From the NCBI RefSeq assembly GCF_004770615.1, contig NZ_RQER01000005.1:186001-250000 (forward strand): a DNA stretch of 64,000 nucleotides, read 5' to 3'. This stretch comes from Leptospira langatensis (GTDB lineage Bacteria; Spirochaetota; Leptospiria; Leptospirales; Leptospiraceae). How positions within the stretch are numbered: the stretch's first letter is position 1; each line of letters begins with the position of its first letter. A program made the position numbers and the translations under genes. Of the stretch, positions 53,843 to 63,041 are shown piece by piece. The notes beneath the pieces are model-generated. The model saw nothing but the letters and a program-made list of their open reading frames with translations, had not been told where the DNA came from and ran no database searches.

Positions 53843-55744
53843 TTATTTTTTTACCGGGAATATGGTTATGCCATAATAAGATACAGACTTCTCACCCTTA
53901 AAGGTCAAAATCCTCTTCTTAACATCGTACTTCCAAGTTCCTGCATTCACTAATACATCGAAGCCCTTTCCATAATGAACTTCCGGAAGAAAGATCTCCA
54001 CGATCGGGATTTCGTCTCCTTCTTTGCGGAAGGAATACTTGAACATAGACTTCTCCATATCAAAGCTGATCGCTTCCGGATCCCCTTTGGTCCGTATCGG
54101 ATATGGACGAGAGAAGGCCTTTACTGCCCTTCCCCCATCCTCGTCTATGCTCTTAGGAGTATCTATGGAATAGAGAGAAAGATCTTCCTCATTCCATCTA
54201 TCTCCTAAGCTATTGGTATTGTCTGGAGTATAGTTCCATAACGTATAATGCACGAAGTTCTTTTCGATCGCAGATATGATCCTATGAAGCGACGCTTCTA
54301 AATGAGAATAGTTCTTAGTCCGAAAAGCCAGTCGCCCATTCATATCCATAGGGATCCCGGTCTCTCCGATAACAGTGGGACAATTTCCCATTTTCTTAAT
54401 GGAAAGGTCCTTGATCATCTTGATCGTATCTTCATACGCTCTGGCTACGTTATTTCTTCCGAATACAGGCACTTGCTTGAAGATATGTACCCCAAACCAA
54501 GGAATATAACGTTTAAACATGAGAACGGAAACATCATACCAATGAGTCGCGTTTATAACAGATCCTTCGCCTGTTTTCGGTTTTTCCTCCCAATCTATGT
54601 CTAAGCTTCCCGGATCGGATTCTATGAAGATGGAGAACTTTTTCTGTACGGATTGGATCTTAGTTTTGAATTTCTTGATAAAAGGTTGCATGAATTCTGA
54701 ATAGAATTCCACCTCTCTTCCTCTGTACTGCCTGAAATATTTCGGTTTTAGGAGCATTGGTGCACCATTCGGATCATAGTCCCAAACACCGTGCTGTCTC
54801 CATATACAGGTTTTCCCTTCCTGCCAAAGAGGAATTCCGTTTGGATTCAGTTTAGTCCTTCCGAAATGGACACCCGTAAATCCGAGCATGTACGCGTTAT
54901 GTGCGTTTACTGTCCTTCCCTCAGAAAGGAACATTTCTTGGAAAGGAGATGTCGAGATGATCTTTCCGAAACCGAGCCCGGAAAATTCCCCTATATTTTT
55001 CTTACCGATCCATCCTGGAGAAGGCTCGTTCAAGGAATCGAAACCTAGGACATTCTTATATTTCGAGACCTTCTTCGCTACCCTACACATGGCTTCTATA
55101 TAATGATCTTGTAAAAAGATTTCCGCATTCTTTCCACGGATATTCAACTTCGGAGCGAAGGTCCTTCCCCCGAAGAAAAGAGTAAACATAGTGGCGCAAG
55201 CATACTTCTGATAATTAAGAGGCCAGGACATTCTTCGGTAATTTCTACCTTGGAAATGATGCACGATCGCCGTGTCGGATTCTTTGATCTTCTCTATGTC
55301 CATTCCGACTTCTTCTAAGGTCCAGCCGGGAGCCCCATCACCGCCGGTGAAACGAGACCAAACATCTTGGTGAGGATCCATGAATACGTAGAAGCCTTTC
55401 TTCTCCGCAAGCGCAATCATCCTTTCCACATAATCCAAGTAGGCCAGATCATACTTGCCGGGTCCTTGGTGTTCAATCGCTTCCCAAGTGACTAAGAAAC
55501 GAAGAAAATTAAATCCCCATTTTCGTAAGCGATCCAAATGTTCCGACGCTTCTTTTTCTTCGAGAGGTCTTCCGATAAAGGATACTTTTCTATGGTCGTG
55601 AAAGCTCAAAGACTGATCGAAATGCGTGGTTCCGTCGGGCTTATAGGGAAGCTTTGCGCTCCCGGAAAGATTCACTCCTCTTAGCTGAAGAATATATCCT
55701 TCAGAATCTACGAAATTCCCGTCTTTGATCTTTACTTCCAACAT
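53843..55744 (-). CDS. GH5 glycosidase related to endoglycoceramidase / steryl-glucosidase
   Basis: A 633-residue cytoplasmic-looking glycoside hydrolase. The (beta/alpha)8 barrel covers about 1-510; the acid/base Glu lies in FDSLNEPSPGW (about 240), the nucleophile Glu in TVIGETGIPMD (about 467), and the aromatic WNYTPDNTN strand follows. The C-terminal beta sandwich (about 550-633) is typical of the EGCrP/GH5_12 group, which in fungi splits glucosylceramides and steryl glucosides. No signal peptide, as in that group. It lies 4 bases from the patatin gene upstream, so the pair may act together on glycolipids. The exact substrate is inferred. Confidence 0.85.
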   Translation of the reverse strand: MLEVKIKDGNFVDSEGYILQLRGVNLSGSAKLPYKPDGTTHFDQSLSFHDHRKVSFIGRPLEEKEASEHLDRLRKWGFNFLRFLVTWEAIEHQGPGKYDLAYLDYVERMIALAEKKGFYVFMDPHQDVWSRFTGGDGAPGWTLEEVGMDIEKIKESDTAIVHHFQGRNYRRMSWPLNYQKYACATMFTLFFGGRTFAPKLNIRGKNAEIFLQDHYIEAMCRVAKKVSKYKNVLGFDSLNEPSPGWIGKKNIGEFSGLGFGKIISTSPFQEMFLSEGRTVNAHNAYMLGFTGVHFGRTKLNPNGIPLWQEGKTCIWRQHGVWDYDPNGAPMLLKPKYFRQYRGREVEFYSEFMQPFIKKFKTKIQSVQKKFSIFIESDPGSLDIDWEEKPKTGEGSVINATHWYDVSVLMFKRYIPWFGVHIFKQVPVFGRNNVARAYEDTIKMIKDLSIKKMGNCPTVIGETGIPMDMNGRLAFRTKNYSHLEASLHRIISAIEKNFVHYTLWNYTPDNTNSLGDRWNEEDLSLYSIDTPKSIDEDGGRAVKAFSRPYPIRTKGDPEAISFDMEKSMFKYSFRKEGDEIPIVEIFLPEVHYGKGFDVLVNAGTWKYDVKKRILTFKGEKSVSYYGITIFPVKK

Positions 55745-55748
55745 TAGA

Positions 55749-56636
55749 TTAATCTTCTCCGAATTGAACCTTTGCGTCTTCGTATCCCCGGCTGATCAGA
55801 TAATCCGCTTGGACTTGAGAAAAATTTAATATACTTCCGAAGCCTAAAGAGGTTCTTGGGCCTATGACTCGGATCTTATAGTCCGCCTTCTCCGGTTCGG
55901 AAAAGGAAAGAAGGGACAGGGATTTACTAAAGCCTCTCTTCTTCTCTTTCTTCTTCTTTTGATATTGCAAATTGGCCATGATGGTTTGGAAGGAACCGAT
56001 CAAAGAAAGCTCAAAGACCCTTTCGAGACCTTCTCTTCTACTTCTCGGTAAACCCATGTTCACTCCGCCAACGGGAGAAAGCAGAACGACCACGATCTCC
56101 TTGGCCCCTCTTTCCACTGCAGGAAGAATCGGAACGTTAGCCATCACTCCTCCGTCCCAATGAGGTTTTCCATCCACATACTGCCATGGAAAGATCAAAG
56201 GAATGGCGGAAGAAGCCATGACATGTTCTATATCTATATCCTTATTCCCGAAGAAAACCAACTCGGCGGTCAGTATGTTTACCGCAGTGATGATCACTTC
56301 CATTGGATTCTTTCTTAGTTTTCGAAAATCAAGTTGGGAATAGAGCAGATATTTTAAAGGTGTTGTATCGGCTAAGGGAGAAAACCGGCGAAAGATAAGG
56401 TCCAGAAAGTCGTTCCAAATGGAATACTTCATTACCTTTTGGATCTCTATGGATTTCCATAGTTCGGTGATGGCGGCTGCGTTCATTCCGCATCCGAGTG
56501 CGCTGGCTGTAATAGCTCCTACAGAGGTCCCGCAGACTACGTCGGGTTTGAAGCCGATCTCTTCTAAATACTTTAATACGCCGGCGTGATAGGCCCCTCT
56601 GGCTCCCCCACCCGATAAGATTAAAGCTCTCTTCAT
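55749..56636 (-). CDS. Patatin-like phospholipase
   Basis: A 295-residue lipid acyl hydrolase. The oxyanion-hole motif SGGGARGAYHAG is at 8-19, the nucleophile Ser is in VCGTSVGAIT (about 37) and the catalytic Asp in HWDGGVMANVP (about 160). The first gene of a two-gene unit with the GH5 glycosidase. No secretion signal, so it likely acts inside the cell or is secreted by an unrecognised route. Upstream lies a 488-base space with a structured region and two copies of the dispersed element. Confidence 0.9.
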   Translation of the reverse strand: MKRALILSGGGARGAYHAGVLKYLEEIGFKPDVVCGTSVGAITASALGCGMNAAAITELWKSIEIQKVMKYSIWNDFLDLIFRRFSPLADTTPLKYLLYSQLDFRKLRKNPMEVIITAVNILTAELVFFGNKDIDIEHVMASSAIPLIFPWQYVDGKPHWDGGVMANVPILPAVERGAKEIVVVLLSPVGGVNMGLPRSRREGLERVFELSLIGSFQTIMANLQYQKKKKEKKRGFSKSLSLLSFSEPEKADYKIRVIGPRTSLGFGSILNFSQVQADYLISRGYEDAKVQFGED

Positions 56637-56716
56637 TCCGATCTAAATCCCTGCCCGGCCAGTCTTCGGCCTTGCTGGTAAATTTCAAGACGTAATATTC
56701 GTTTGGAAGGGTTGGG

Positions 56717-56736
56717 TTTGTCGAAGATACTACAAA
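56717..56736 (-). repeat. Interspersed element copy 8 (reverse)
   Basis: TTTGTCGAAGATACTACAAA. It lies 81 bases upstream of the patatin start and pairs as an inverted repeat with copy 9. Confidence 0.85.
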
Positions 56737-56778
56737 TCGGAGAGGTGAGTTACCTTCGAGATTATGCGGGAAGGAAAT

Positions 56779-56800
56779 CTTGTAGTAACTTCGACGAAAA
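56779..56800 (+). repeat. Interspersed element copy 9 (forward)
   Basis: Begins CTTGTAGTAACTTCGAC and continues GAAAA. With copy 8 it can form a long stem (about 18 pairs with mismatches) around a 42-base loop. Confidence 0.85.
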
Positions 56801-56830
56801 AGGAATATTCCTAACTTGTGATATTCAGGA

Positions 56831-57038
56831 ATTAAAACCTTCTGAGTGTCTGCGTCCAGCAAAGCTGAATGCCCGAAAGTGACCAATTTTCAGAACTCAG
56901 AAAGGCCAGTGGTCTGATGGTATTGCAATAGGTCCGAAAGGCCCTTTTGCAGGGGTCTGGGCTATTGCTCAGCCACCTCACAGGTCATTTTCTTGCTGCA
57001 ACTGTCGCTACTCAACTAAACCACCTCCTTTTACGTGT
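56831..57038 (-). ncRNA. Candidate structured RNA or leader, class unknown
   Basis: On the minus strand, a promoter-like pair TTGACT (57067-57072) and TATCGT (57045-57050), 16 bases apart, is followed by AAGGAGGTG (57022-57030) and a TTG 6 bases on that opens a 17-codon frame ending at 56962. An eight-pair helix (GTGGCTGA at 56969-56976 with TCAGACCAC at 56909-56917, one bulge) stacks on a seven-pair helix (GCAATAG at 56962-56968 with CTATTGC at 56925-56931). A further stem of ten pairs (56895-56905 with 56838-56847) runs into TTTTAAT, like a terminator. It matches no class I recognise (not 6S, SRP, tmRNA, RNase P or a known riboswitch). Confidence 0.45.
56962..57015 (-). other. Possible 17-codon leader frame behind a strong Shine-Dalgarno
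   Basis: TTG start preceded by AAGGAGGTG, then MSSDSCSKKMTCEVAEQ and TAG. The binding site is a nearly perfect match to the 16S end, which is unusual for a non-coding stretch. The last codons form one side of the long helix, so translation would open it. It could be a regulatory leader peptide or coincidence. Confidence 0.35.
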
Positions 57039-57124
57039 GGCCAGACGATATTCTGTCGCATTAAAAAGTCAAGAAATGTCCTAATTTTTTTAGAATTTCA
57101 AAATGACTTTTGCATCTCGGTGGT

Positions 57125-58345
57125 TCAGGAAACGACTTTCACCTTTCTGGAAAGATAAAGAGCAAGAAGATTAAAGCCAACCGCCAGATATCCTACAATA
57201 TCAAATCTTTCGAAAGTTCCGTCAGGCAACTGAACGAGTACGGCCCCGGCTAACAAAGCCCCCAGCCCTGTTGCAACGCTCTGCAAACTGGAATTTACGG
57301 ACATAAAACTTCCGCGGATCTCCGGCTTGATAGAAGAAGTCATCAATGCCATCGCAGGGATCACCCGACCGGAAACTAAGATCATAAAGAAGGTAGTCAC
57401 AACCAAGGCCAAAGGAACCGGAAAACCCTTAGGAAGATGGGTGATCGAAAGAATTGGCAAAATAGCCAGAAGCACCAGGAACATAAAGATCCTGTGTTTT
57501 CCGAATCTGTCGGATAAATAGCCAACCAGCCAAGACGAAGCGAACGTACAAATCCCTCCGATCTCATAAATGCTGCTCACGTCATGTTTGGAGAAGCCCA
57601 TATTCCTCTCCATGTACACCGCTATCGAAGTTACGACAGTAAATCCCCCCAAGATCACAGCCATGAAGAAGACCAAGGCCCTGATATGATCCATATCAGC
57701 GAGGACCTTCCCTAATTGGCTGAAGTCTGCAAGAGGGGTCTTTTCCATTTTAGAGGGAATGCTAGGCAGATACAGTAAAGCGAAGACCAGAATAGGAATT
57801 CCGACTGCAACAATGAATCCAAAAGTGTAATTCCAACCAAAATGGATCGCGATCCGGATACCGGAAGGAACTCCTAGCACAGAAGCGGCAGAAAAGGCAC
57901 CCATAACGCCACCCATCGCCTTCCCTCTCTTCTCAACCGGGAACACATCTCCGATGATAGAAAGGATCACTCCGCTTACCATTCCCCCGAAAATACCGGC
58001 AACGACACGAGCGAACAAAAGAAAGGTATAGGTTTGAGCAATCGCGCAAAGAGCTGTTCCTACCAAGAAACCGGTATATAAGAAGATGGCGGCGGACTTA
58101 CGATTAAAACGATCGATGAAGTTCGCTCCAAGTAATGCTGCGACAGCGGCGGCAAATGAATAGGATGACAAAATGAACGAAAACATCGTGGTATCGATTT
58201 GAAACTGCTTCAAGAAGTAATCTTGCAGTGGGAACATGATCATGAAGTCCATGATGTTGGTGAATTGTATGCTTGCTAAGAGAAAGATTAAGAATATTTC
58301 GTGATGTACTATTTTGGGGCGAGTTGCTGTTGCTACCAATTCCAT
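57125..58345 (-). CDS. MFS drug/metabolite transporter
   Basis: A 406-residue 12-helix major facilitator. The helix 2-3 motif ANFIDRFNRKSAAIFLYT, the motif ARVVAGIFGGMVSGVILSIIGDVFP and the loop GYLSDRFGKHRIFMF show the drug-proton antiporter-1 (DHA1) type. Substrate unknown. The gene starts at ATG 58345, 265 bases from the divergent GGDEF gene; nothing certain is visible in that gap. Confidence 0.88.
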   Translation of the reverse strand: MELVATATRPKIVHHEIFLIFLLASIQFTNIMDFMIMFPLQDYFLKQFQIDTTMFSFILSSYSFAAAVAALLGANFIDRFNRKSAAIFLYTGFLVGTALCAIAQTYTFLLFARVVAGIFGGMVSGVILSIIGDVFPVEKRGKAMGGVMGAFSAASVLGVPSGIRIAIHFGWNYTFGFIVAVGIPILVFALLYLPSIPSKMEKTPLADFSQLGKVLADMDHIRALVFFMAVILGGFTVVTSIAVYMERNMGFSKHDVSSIYEIGGICTFASSWLVGYLSDRFGKHRIFMFLVLLAILPILSITHLPKGFPVPLALVVTTFFMILVSGRVIPAMALMTSSIKPEIRGSFMSVNSSLQSVATGLGALLAGAVLVQLPDGTFERFDIVGYLAVGFNLLALYLSRKVKVVS

Positions 58346-58652
58346 GCTTACCAGGTTTTTTTAGGTAAGCCACAAAGGGAGACTTTTTTCATTTCTTTAC
58401 ATTTCAATCGAGTAAATTTATTTCCTAATCAACTCTGCTTATAAGAAAAGACCGAAGTTCAGTTTAGAACCGGGTCGTATGTCTTATATCTTTCGATCAT
58501 ATCCGAAGAATATTGGTTTGGCGGACGAAGGAAGGCCTATCTTTCTTTCGATTCCAAGTAAATAAATTTCTAATTTTCAAACTTTAAAGAAAGAGCTTAC
58601 GAAACGTGTCTTGTATAAACAGAGATCTTCCTTCGTCTATCTGAGTATCCGC

Positions 58653-59768
58653 ATGGAACTTAGAAAATATATAACGAAAGATTTTTTATATTCGAAATCG
58701 AGCGAGATCCGCAAACTCAGATCCTTCGATAACGATAAATCCGTCCGGATCCTAAGCGTTTTCACCCTTTTGATCTCGACCATTCTATTTTCTCAAAACG
58801 TATTCTTGCCGGACGTTCAGATCGATCACGCTCTCCAACTCATGTATGGAATGTGTTTCGGAACTTCCGCATTCTTCTCCGGATTTATGCTAGCCATCTT
58901 AGCCCTTAAGGATCTAAAGGGGAAGGCTCTTTCTCATGTTGCCACTTTGTCTTATGTAACGGTTCTCACTTTGACCACTACATCCACCACGCTTGTGGAT
59001 TTTTCTCATATCACCGACTACTCCGCGTATTGTTTCGGTCTTCTCATGCTTCCGCTTTTCATCCGAACTAGTTTCTTTGTGTATATCTTTATTGTTTTAC
59101 TTAACTTCTCCTGGTTTGTTCTCGGATTCATCTTTGTTTTGGGAAATGAGTTCAGCCTATCCGTTGCAACTCCGATCATCGCTTTTTCTATCGCAAGCTT
59201 AGGCGCCGCAATCAGCGTAGAAAGCGCTCGTCTAAAAGGAAATCTATTACAACTCCAACTAGAGGAATCGAATCGGAACTTAAAGGAACTTTCCCATAAA
59301 GACGCTCTTACAGGCTTATTCAATCGAAGACATTTAATGGAATCCTTGCATACGCTTCTCTCTGCCTCCAAAAGATACGATTTCCCTCTATCTGTTCTTA
59401 TTCTAGATTTGGATCATTTCAAAAGGGCGAACGATTCCTTAGGCCACCAAGTAGGAGATAAGCTACTCGCAAACATAGGAAGACTCTTAGCCAGCTTAGT
59501 TCGTGATTGCGATGTTGCGGCTCGCTATGGAGGAGAAGAATTTTGCGTAGTCCTCTCCAACACGAATCGAGAAGGGGCCAGATTTGTTGCGGAAAGGATA
59601 CGCTCTAGAATAGAAAATGAAAGCTTCGATGATATTCCATGGACGGTCACTGCAAGCATCGGTGTTGCGACTCGGGAGAAGGATGAGAGCGCAGAAGATT
59701 TCTTAAAAGCCGCAGACTTAAAATTGTACGAATCAAAGGCCAGCGGAAGAAACAGGGTTTCCGCTTAA
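58653..59768 (+). CDS. Membrane GGDEF protein (diguanylate cyclase)
   Basis: I take the ATG at 58653 (371 residues); an in-frame TTG at 58611 would add 14 residues. Five or six transmembrane helices (about 35-190) form an input domain like those of MASE type, then a short coil (LKGNLLQLQLEESNRNLKEL) and a GGDEF domain (about 215-365) with RHLMESLH, DLDHFKRANDSLGHQVGD and the active-site RYGGEEF intact, so it should make c-di-GMP. There is no clear RxxD inhibitory site directly before the active site. Its 3' end overlaps the symporter gene on the other strand by 36 bases. Confidence 0.9.
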   Translation: MELRKYITKDFLYSKSSEIRKLRSFDNDKSVRILSVFTLLISTILFSQNVFLPDVQIDHALQLMYGMCFGTSAFFSGFMLAILALKDLKGKALSHVATLSYVTVLTLTTTSTTLVDFSHITDYSAYCFGLLMLPLFIRTSFFVYIFIVLLNFSWFVLGFIFVLGNEFSLSVATPIIAFSIASLGAAISVESARLKGNLLQLQLEESNRNLKELSHKDALTGLFNRRHLMESLHTLLSASKRYDFPLSVLILDLDHFKRANDSLGHQVGDKLLANIGRLLASLVRDCDVAARYGGEEFCVVLSNTNREGARFVAERIRSRIENESFDDIPWTVTASIGVATREKDESAEDFLKAADLKLYESKASGRNRVSA

Positions 59769-61250
59769 CCCTTCTTCCAAATAAGAAAAGAAGAAGAATC
59801 TTCCCAAATATTGTCCCAAAAAACTAACTCCTAACGCTGGTATGGTAGCAGGAAGCCATTCCGGTCCGAAGGATCTCATCAACAACCAAACAATCATTCC
59901 TGAGAACATCGCATACACGGCACCGCTCGCATTCGCCTTCTTCCAAAACAAGGCGGCCACCAACGGTACAAAAAGGGAAACAAGACTAATAGAAGAAGAA
60001 TCTGCAACTAGCTGATAAATATTCGTTTCGCTCAACGCCATTCCGGTGGAAACGATCGTTACCGTTAGCACGGAGATCCTCATCACTCTCAAAAGTAATT
60101 TTTCAGAAGGATCCTTTAGGGTAGGACGAATTAGATTCTCCCCTAAAACGGACGCAGGAGCCAGGATAGCCCCCGAAGCGGTGCTTAAGATCGCGGATAA
60201 CAATGCGCCGAAGAACAGGATCTGAATTAGTAAAGTAGAATGTACCAATACTACGTTCGGTAGGATCATTTGATTGTCTCCGGCTGCAATCTCGGGATAG
60301 ACCCTTCTCGCAAAATAACCCGCAAGTAGAGGCAGAAAAGCTACTGTGAGATACATCCCTCCCCCTAGAAAAGAAGAATACACGGCAACCTTTTCCGATT
60401 TAGAAGACATGACTCTCTGAAAAATATCCTGTTGGGGAATAGATCCTAATCCGATCGTCATCCATGCGGCAATATAGGCCAGAATAGCCTCCGTTTTCAT
60501 AGGAGGAAAGAAAGAGAAGAATCCGGGCTTCGCAGTCGCGATCACCGTTTGAAATCCCCCCGCCTTTTCTTGCAAGTCCCATACAAGCACAGCCAAACCG
60601 ATCACGATCAAAATGGTCTGCATGAAATCGGTAATGGAAATCGCCCACATTCCACCTATATAAGTATATATTAATACTACGATGGACGCGAGAAGGATAC
60701 CTACATAGATATCGAAACCAAAGAGAGTTTGGATCACGATCCCCATTGCAACCAGCTGAGCAGCGATCCATCCGAAATAAGAGGGGATCATAAAGAGTGC
60801 GGAGAGGAATTCCACTTTACGGCCGAATCTGTTCTTATATAAATCCCCGAAGGTAAGTATATTCATTCGATACAAGGGCCTTGCGAAGAAGATCCCGACC
60901 AAGAACAAACAGAGCGCGGCACCGAAAGGATCTTCGATCACTGCGAGTATTCCCCCGTCCACAAACTTGGAAGAAGCGCCCATTAAGGTTTCCGAACCGA
61001 ACCAAGTGGCAAATAATGCGGAAGATGCTAGGAGTAAAGGGAGTCTCCTTCCCGCCAAGACGTAATCTTGCGAGCTTTTAACGAACCTAGAAGCTATCGC
61101 CCCGATCAGAATAGTAAGACATATATATAAGATTACGAATAAACCTAGCAAATCCAAATCCGATCCGAAAATTTCCGAATATGCGATCCTGAAAGTGGAA
61201 GAAAGGAATGCAAGCTTTATTAAAATTTGGCTCTTATGAGCTTTCAACAT
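59733..61250 (-). CDS. Sodium:solute symporter (SSS family)
   Basis: A 505-residue transporter with about 13 helices. The family signature around [39 protein letters not shown] and [29 protein letters not shown], with [23 protein letters not shown], is typical of SSS proteins. Substrate not identifiable. The ATG at 61250 overlaps the upstream divergent crotonase gene, so the true start may be later in the sequence; no better ATG is near. Confidence 0.88.
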   Translation of the reverse strand: MLKAHKSQILIKLAFLSSTFRIAYSEIFGSDLDLLGLFVILYICLTILIGAIASRFVKSSQDYVLAGRRLPLLLASSALFATWFGSETLMGASSKFVDGGILAVIEDPFGAALCLFLVGIFFARPLYRMNILTFGDLYKNRFGRKVEFLSALFMIPSYFGWIAAQLVAMGIVIQTLFGFDIYVGILLASIVVLIYTYIGGMWAISITDFMQTILIVIGLAVLVWDLQEKAGGFQTVIATAKPGFFSFFPPMKTEAILAYIAAWMTIGLGSIPQQDIFQRVMSSKSEKVAVYSSFLGGGMYLTVAFLPLLAGYFARRVYPEIAAGDNQMILPNVVLVHSTLLIQILFFGALLSAILSTASGAILAPASVLGENLIRPTLKDPSEKLLLRVMRISVLTVTIVSTGMALSETNIYQLVADSSSISLVSLFVPLVAALFWKKANASGAVYAMFSGMIVWLLMRSFGPEWLPATIPALGVSFLGQYLGRFFFFSYLEEGLSGNPVSSAGL

Positions 61251-61991
61251 CTTCTCTTGGACAATAAAAACGGCTTGCTCGTCGTAACCTTGAACCGGCC
61301 TGAAATGAACAACGCTTTGAATATCAAGATCAGGGACGAACTCGAATCGATCTTTTCCGATTCTAAGAATGATCCTTCTGTAAAAGGGATCTTACTCACT
61401 GCGAACGGTAAGAACTTCTGTAGCGGTTATGATCTGCAGGAAGTGATAGATACCAAATTAGATTCCTTTCGTCATCGTATTTTAGAATATCATTATGAAC
61501 TATATTCTTATCCCAAGCCTGTGATCAGTGTCTTGAAAGGTTTTTGTTCCGCGGGCGGTTTCGATCTCGCTCTCTGTGGGGATTATATCATTGCGGAGAA
61601 GAAGACATTTCTGTTCAGACCGGAAATCCGTTTCGGCGGCCCTCCCCTACTTACTACTCTCGCTAGAAAAATAGGGCCTACAAAAGCGCTTTCTCTTACC
61701 TTATTAGGAGACCCGATACGAGTGCAAGACGCAGTCTCCTTAGGGATTATCGACGAATTATATACTGGCGAAGATATAGTGCAGCACGGGCTGAAGGTCC
61801 TAGAGAAAATGACTCGCTGGAATACGGATCTGATCCGAGCCGAGAAAGAGATCTCTAATAATTTCTTTCTAGGAAATCTTTATGAAAATCTAAAAAAAGA
61901 ATTCGATATATTTGCAAAATTCCTGGAAAATCCGAATTTCCTTTCTATTATTTCGGAATATTCGAAATCCATAAACCAAAAGTCGGAATAA
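61236..61991 (+). CDS. Enoyl-CoA hydratase/isomerase family protein
   Basis: A 251-residue crotonase from the ATG at 61236 (a TTG at 61227 gives three extra residues). The CoA-binding [13 protein letters not shown] and the oxyanion loop [37 protein letters not shown] are clear. Position of the first catalytic Glu is Asp here (GGFDLAL rather than GGGxELAL), and the second is in RPEIRFG, so the chemistry may differ from ordinary hydratase. It is head-to-head with the symporter gene with overlapping starts, which suggests that one start is mis-set. Confidence 0.85.
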   Translation: MSFQHLLLDNKNGLLVVTLNRPEMNNALNIKIRDELESIFSDSKNDPSVKGILLTANGKNFCSGYDLQEVIDTKLDSFRHRILEYHYELYSYPKPVISVLKGFCSAGGFDLALCGDYIIAEKKTFLFRPEIRFGGPPLLTTLARKIGPTKALSLTLLGDPIRVQDAVSLGIIDELYTGEDIVQHGLKVLEKMTRWNTDLIRAEKEISNNFFLGNLYENLKKEFDIFAKFLENPNFLSIISEYSKSINQKSE

Positions 61992-62017
61992 AAATAGGAT
62001 CCGATACTGTTCCTACT

Positions 62018-62920
62018 TCAAGGAGGATTGCTCTGGATGAATTGAGACAACAGATCCGCTAAAAGCTCTCCCTTCTCTTCTTGTAAGAAATGACCTGCAC
62101 CTTCGATAATCGTGTGCTTTTGTCCTTTCGCTCCTGGGATCACTCTTCTAAAGAAAATATCTCCTCCCTTTGTGATTGGATCAGAGTCACTAAACATTGT
62201 GATAAAAGGTTTCTTCCAATTCTTATAGAAGAGCCAAGCCTGCCTGTTCCTCTCCGATTCTGGATTGTCAGGAGAGATAGGGACCAAAGTTGGGAATTTA
62301 CGAGCAGCGACCTTGTATGACTCATCCGGAAAAGGAGAATCATATGCTTTCATCACTTCTGCACTCAACTTTGTTACACATCCATTCTGGATGATCTTTC
62401 CGATCGGAAGCTTACTTACCTCTTGAGAGAACTTTAGCCATTTGAAAAAATCTTCCTTAGGAGGAACATCCCCCGTAGGCAAGAAGGTATTAGAAGCGCA
62501 AACTCTGCTGAAGCGATCATCCAGATCCGCAACTGCTCTAAGGCCGAGCAGACCTCCCCAGTCTTGACAGAACAAAGTAATATGCTTTAGATCTAGAGAG
62601 ATTATGAACTGCTTCAGCCAGTTGATATGATTCTCATATGTAAGGATATTCGCATCCGTGGGTTTATCAGATTTTCCGAAACCGATCAGATCCGGAGCAA
62701 CAACCCTATAACCTTTCTTTGCGAGTGGAGGGATCATCTTTCTATATAAGTAAGACCAACTCGGCTCTCCATGCAAAAGGAGCACGATCTCCTTGGCATC
62801 TTTGCTACCTTCGTCCACGTAATGCATTTTGAATTCTCCTACGCGCACGTAATTCGGAGAAAAAGGATAATCTGGCAGGTTCGCGAAAGATTCTGAGGGA
62901 GTTTCTAAATAAGTTTGCAT
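62018..62920 (-). CDS. Haloalkane dehalogenase-like alpha/beta hydrolase
   Basis: A 300-residue hydrolase. The halide-binding pair is suggested by HGEPSWSYLYRKM (50-62), and the nucleophile Asp120 with the halide-stabilising Trp121 is in FCQDWGG. The catalytic His is in GAGHFLQEE (about 285). The match to DhlA-type haloalkane dehalogenases (subfamily HLD-I) is strong in these motifs. Whether the natural substrate is halogenated is unknown. Single gene, convergent with the crotonase. Confidence 0.85.
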   Translation of the reverse strand: MQTYLETPSESFANLPDYPFSPNYVRVGEFKMHYVDEGSKDAKEIVLLLHGEPSWSYLYRKMIPPLAKKGYRVVAPDLIGFGKSDKPTDANILTYENHINWLKQFIISLDLKHITLFCQDWGGLLGLRAVADLDDRFSRVCASNTFLPTGDVPPKEDFFKWLKFSQEVSKLPIGKIIQNGCVTKLSAEVMKAYDSPFPDESYKVAARKFPTLVPISPDNPESERNRQAWLFYKNWKKPFITMFSDSDPITKGGDIFFRRVIPGAKGQKHTIIEGAGHFLQEEKGELLADLLSQFIQSNPP

Positions 62921-63041
62921 ATCAAATCAACCTAACTCGTAAATTAAGATCGTTCCGGATTTAAAGAGCAATATCTTGCCTTCTTTTCAATCCTTGTCAA
63001 ACTTCTTCGGAAGGTTATATGATAGAAAGATGGTAAATAGC

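Larger units (their letters stand above)
56637..57124. other. 488-base space with a structured region and element copies
   Basis: No long credible gene: a minus-strand frame running through here and into the patatin gene (56329-56886) is interrupted by the patatin frame and lacks a start with a binding site. The stretch holds copies 8 and 9 of the dispersed element (56717-56736, 56779-56800) and the candidate RNA at 56831-57038. Confidence 0.7.

Noticed and set aside
56329..56886. A long minus-strand open frame overlapping patatin and the intergenic space
   Set aside because: It lies in another frame of the patatin gene, starts with TTG without a ribosome-binding site and has a low-complexity product; patatin motifs make the other frame real.
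56831..57038. Reading the structured region as a known RNA (6S, SRP, tmRNA, RNase P or cobalamin riboswitch)
   Set aside because: None of the hallmark sequences or layouts of those RNAs was found on either strand, so it is left as unassigned.
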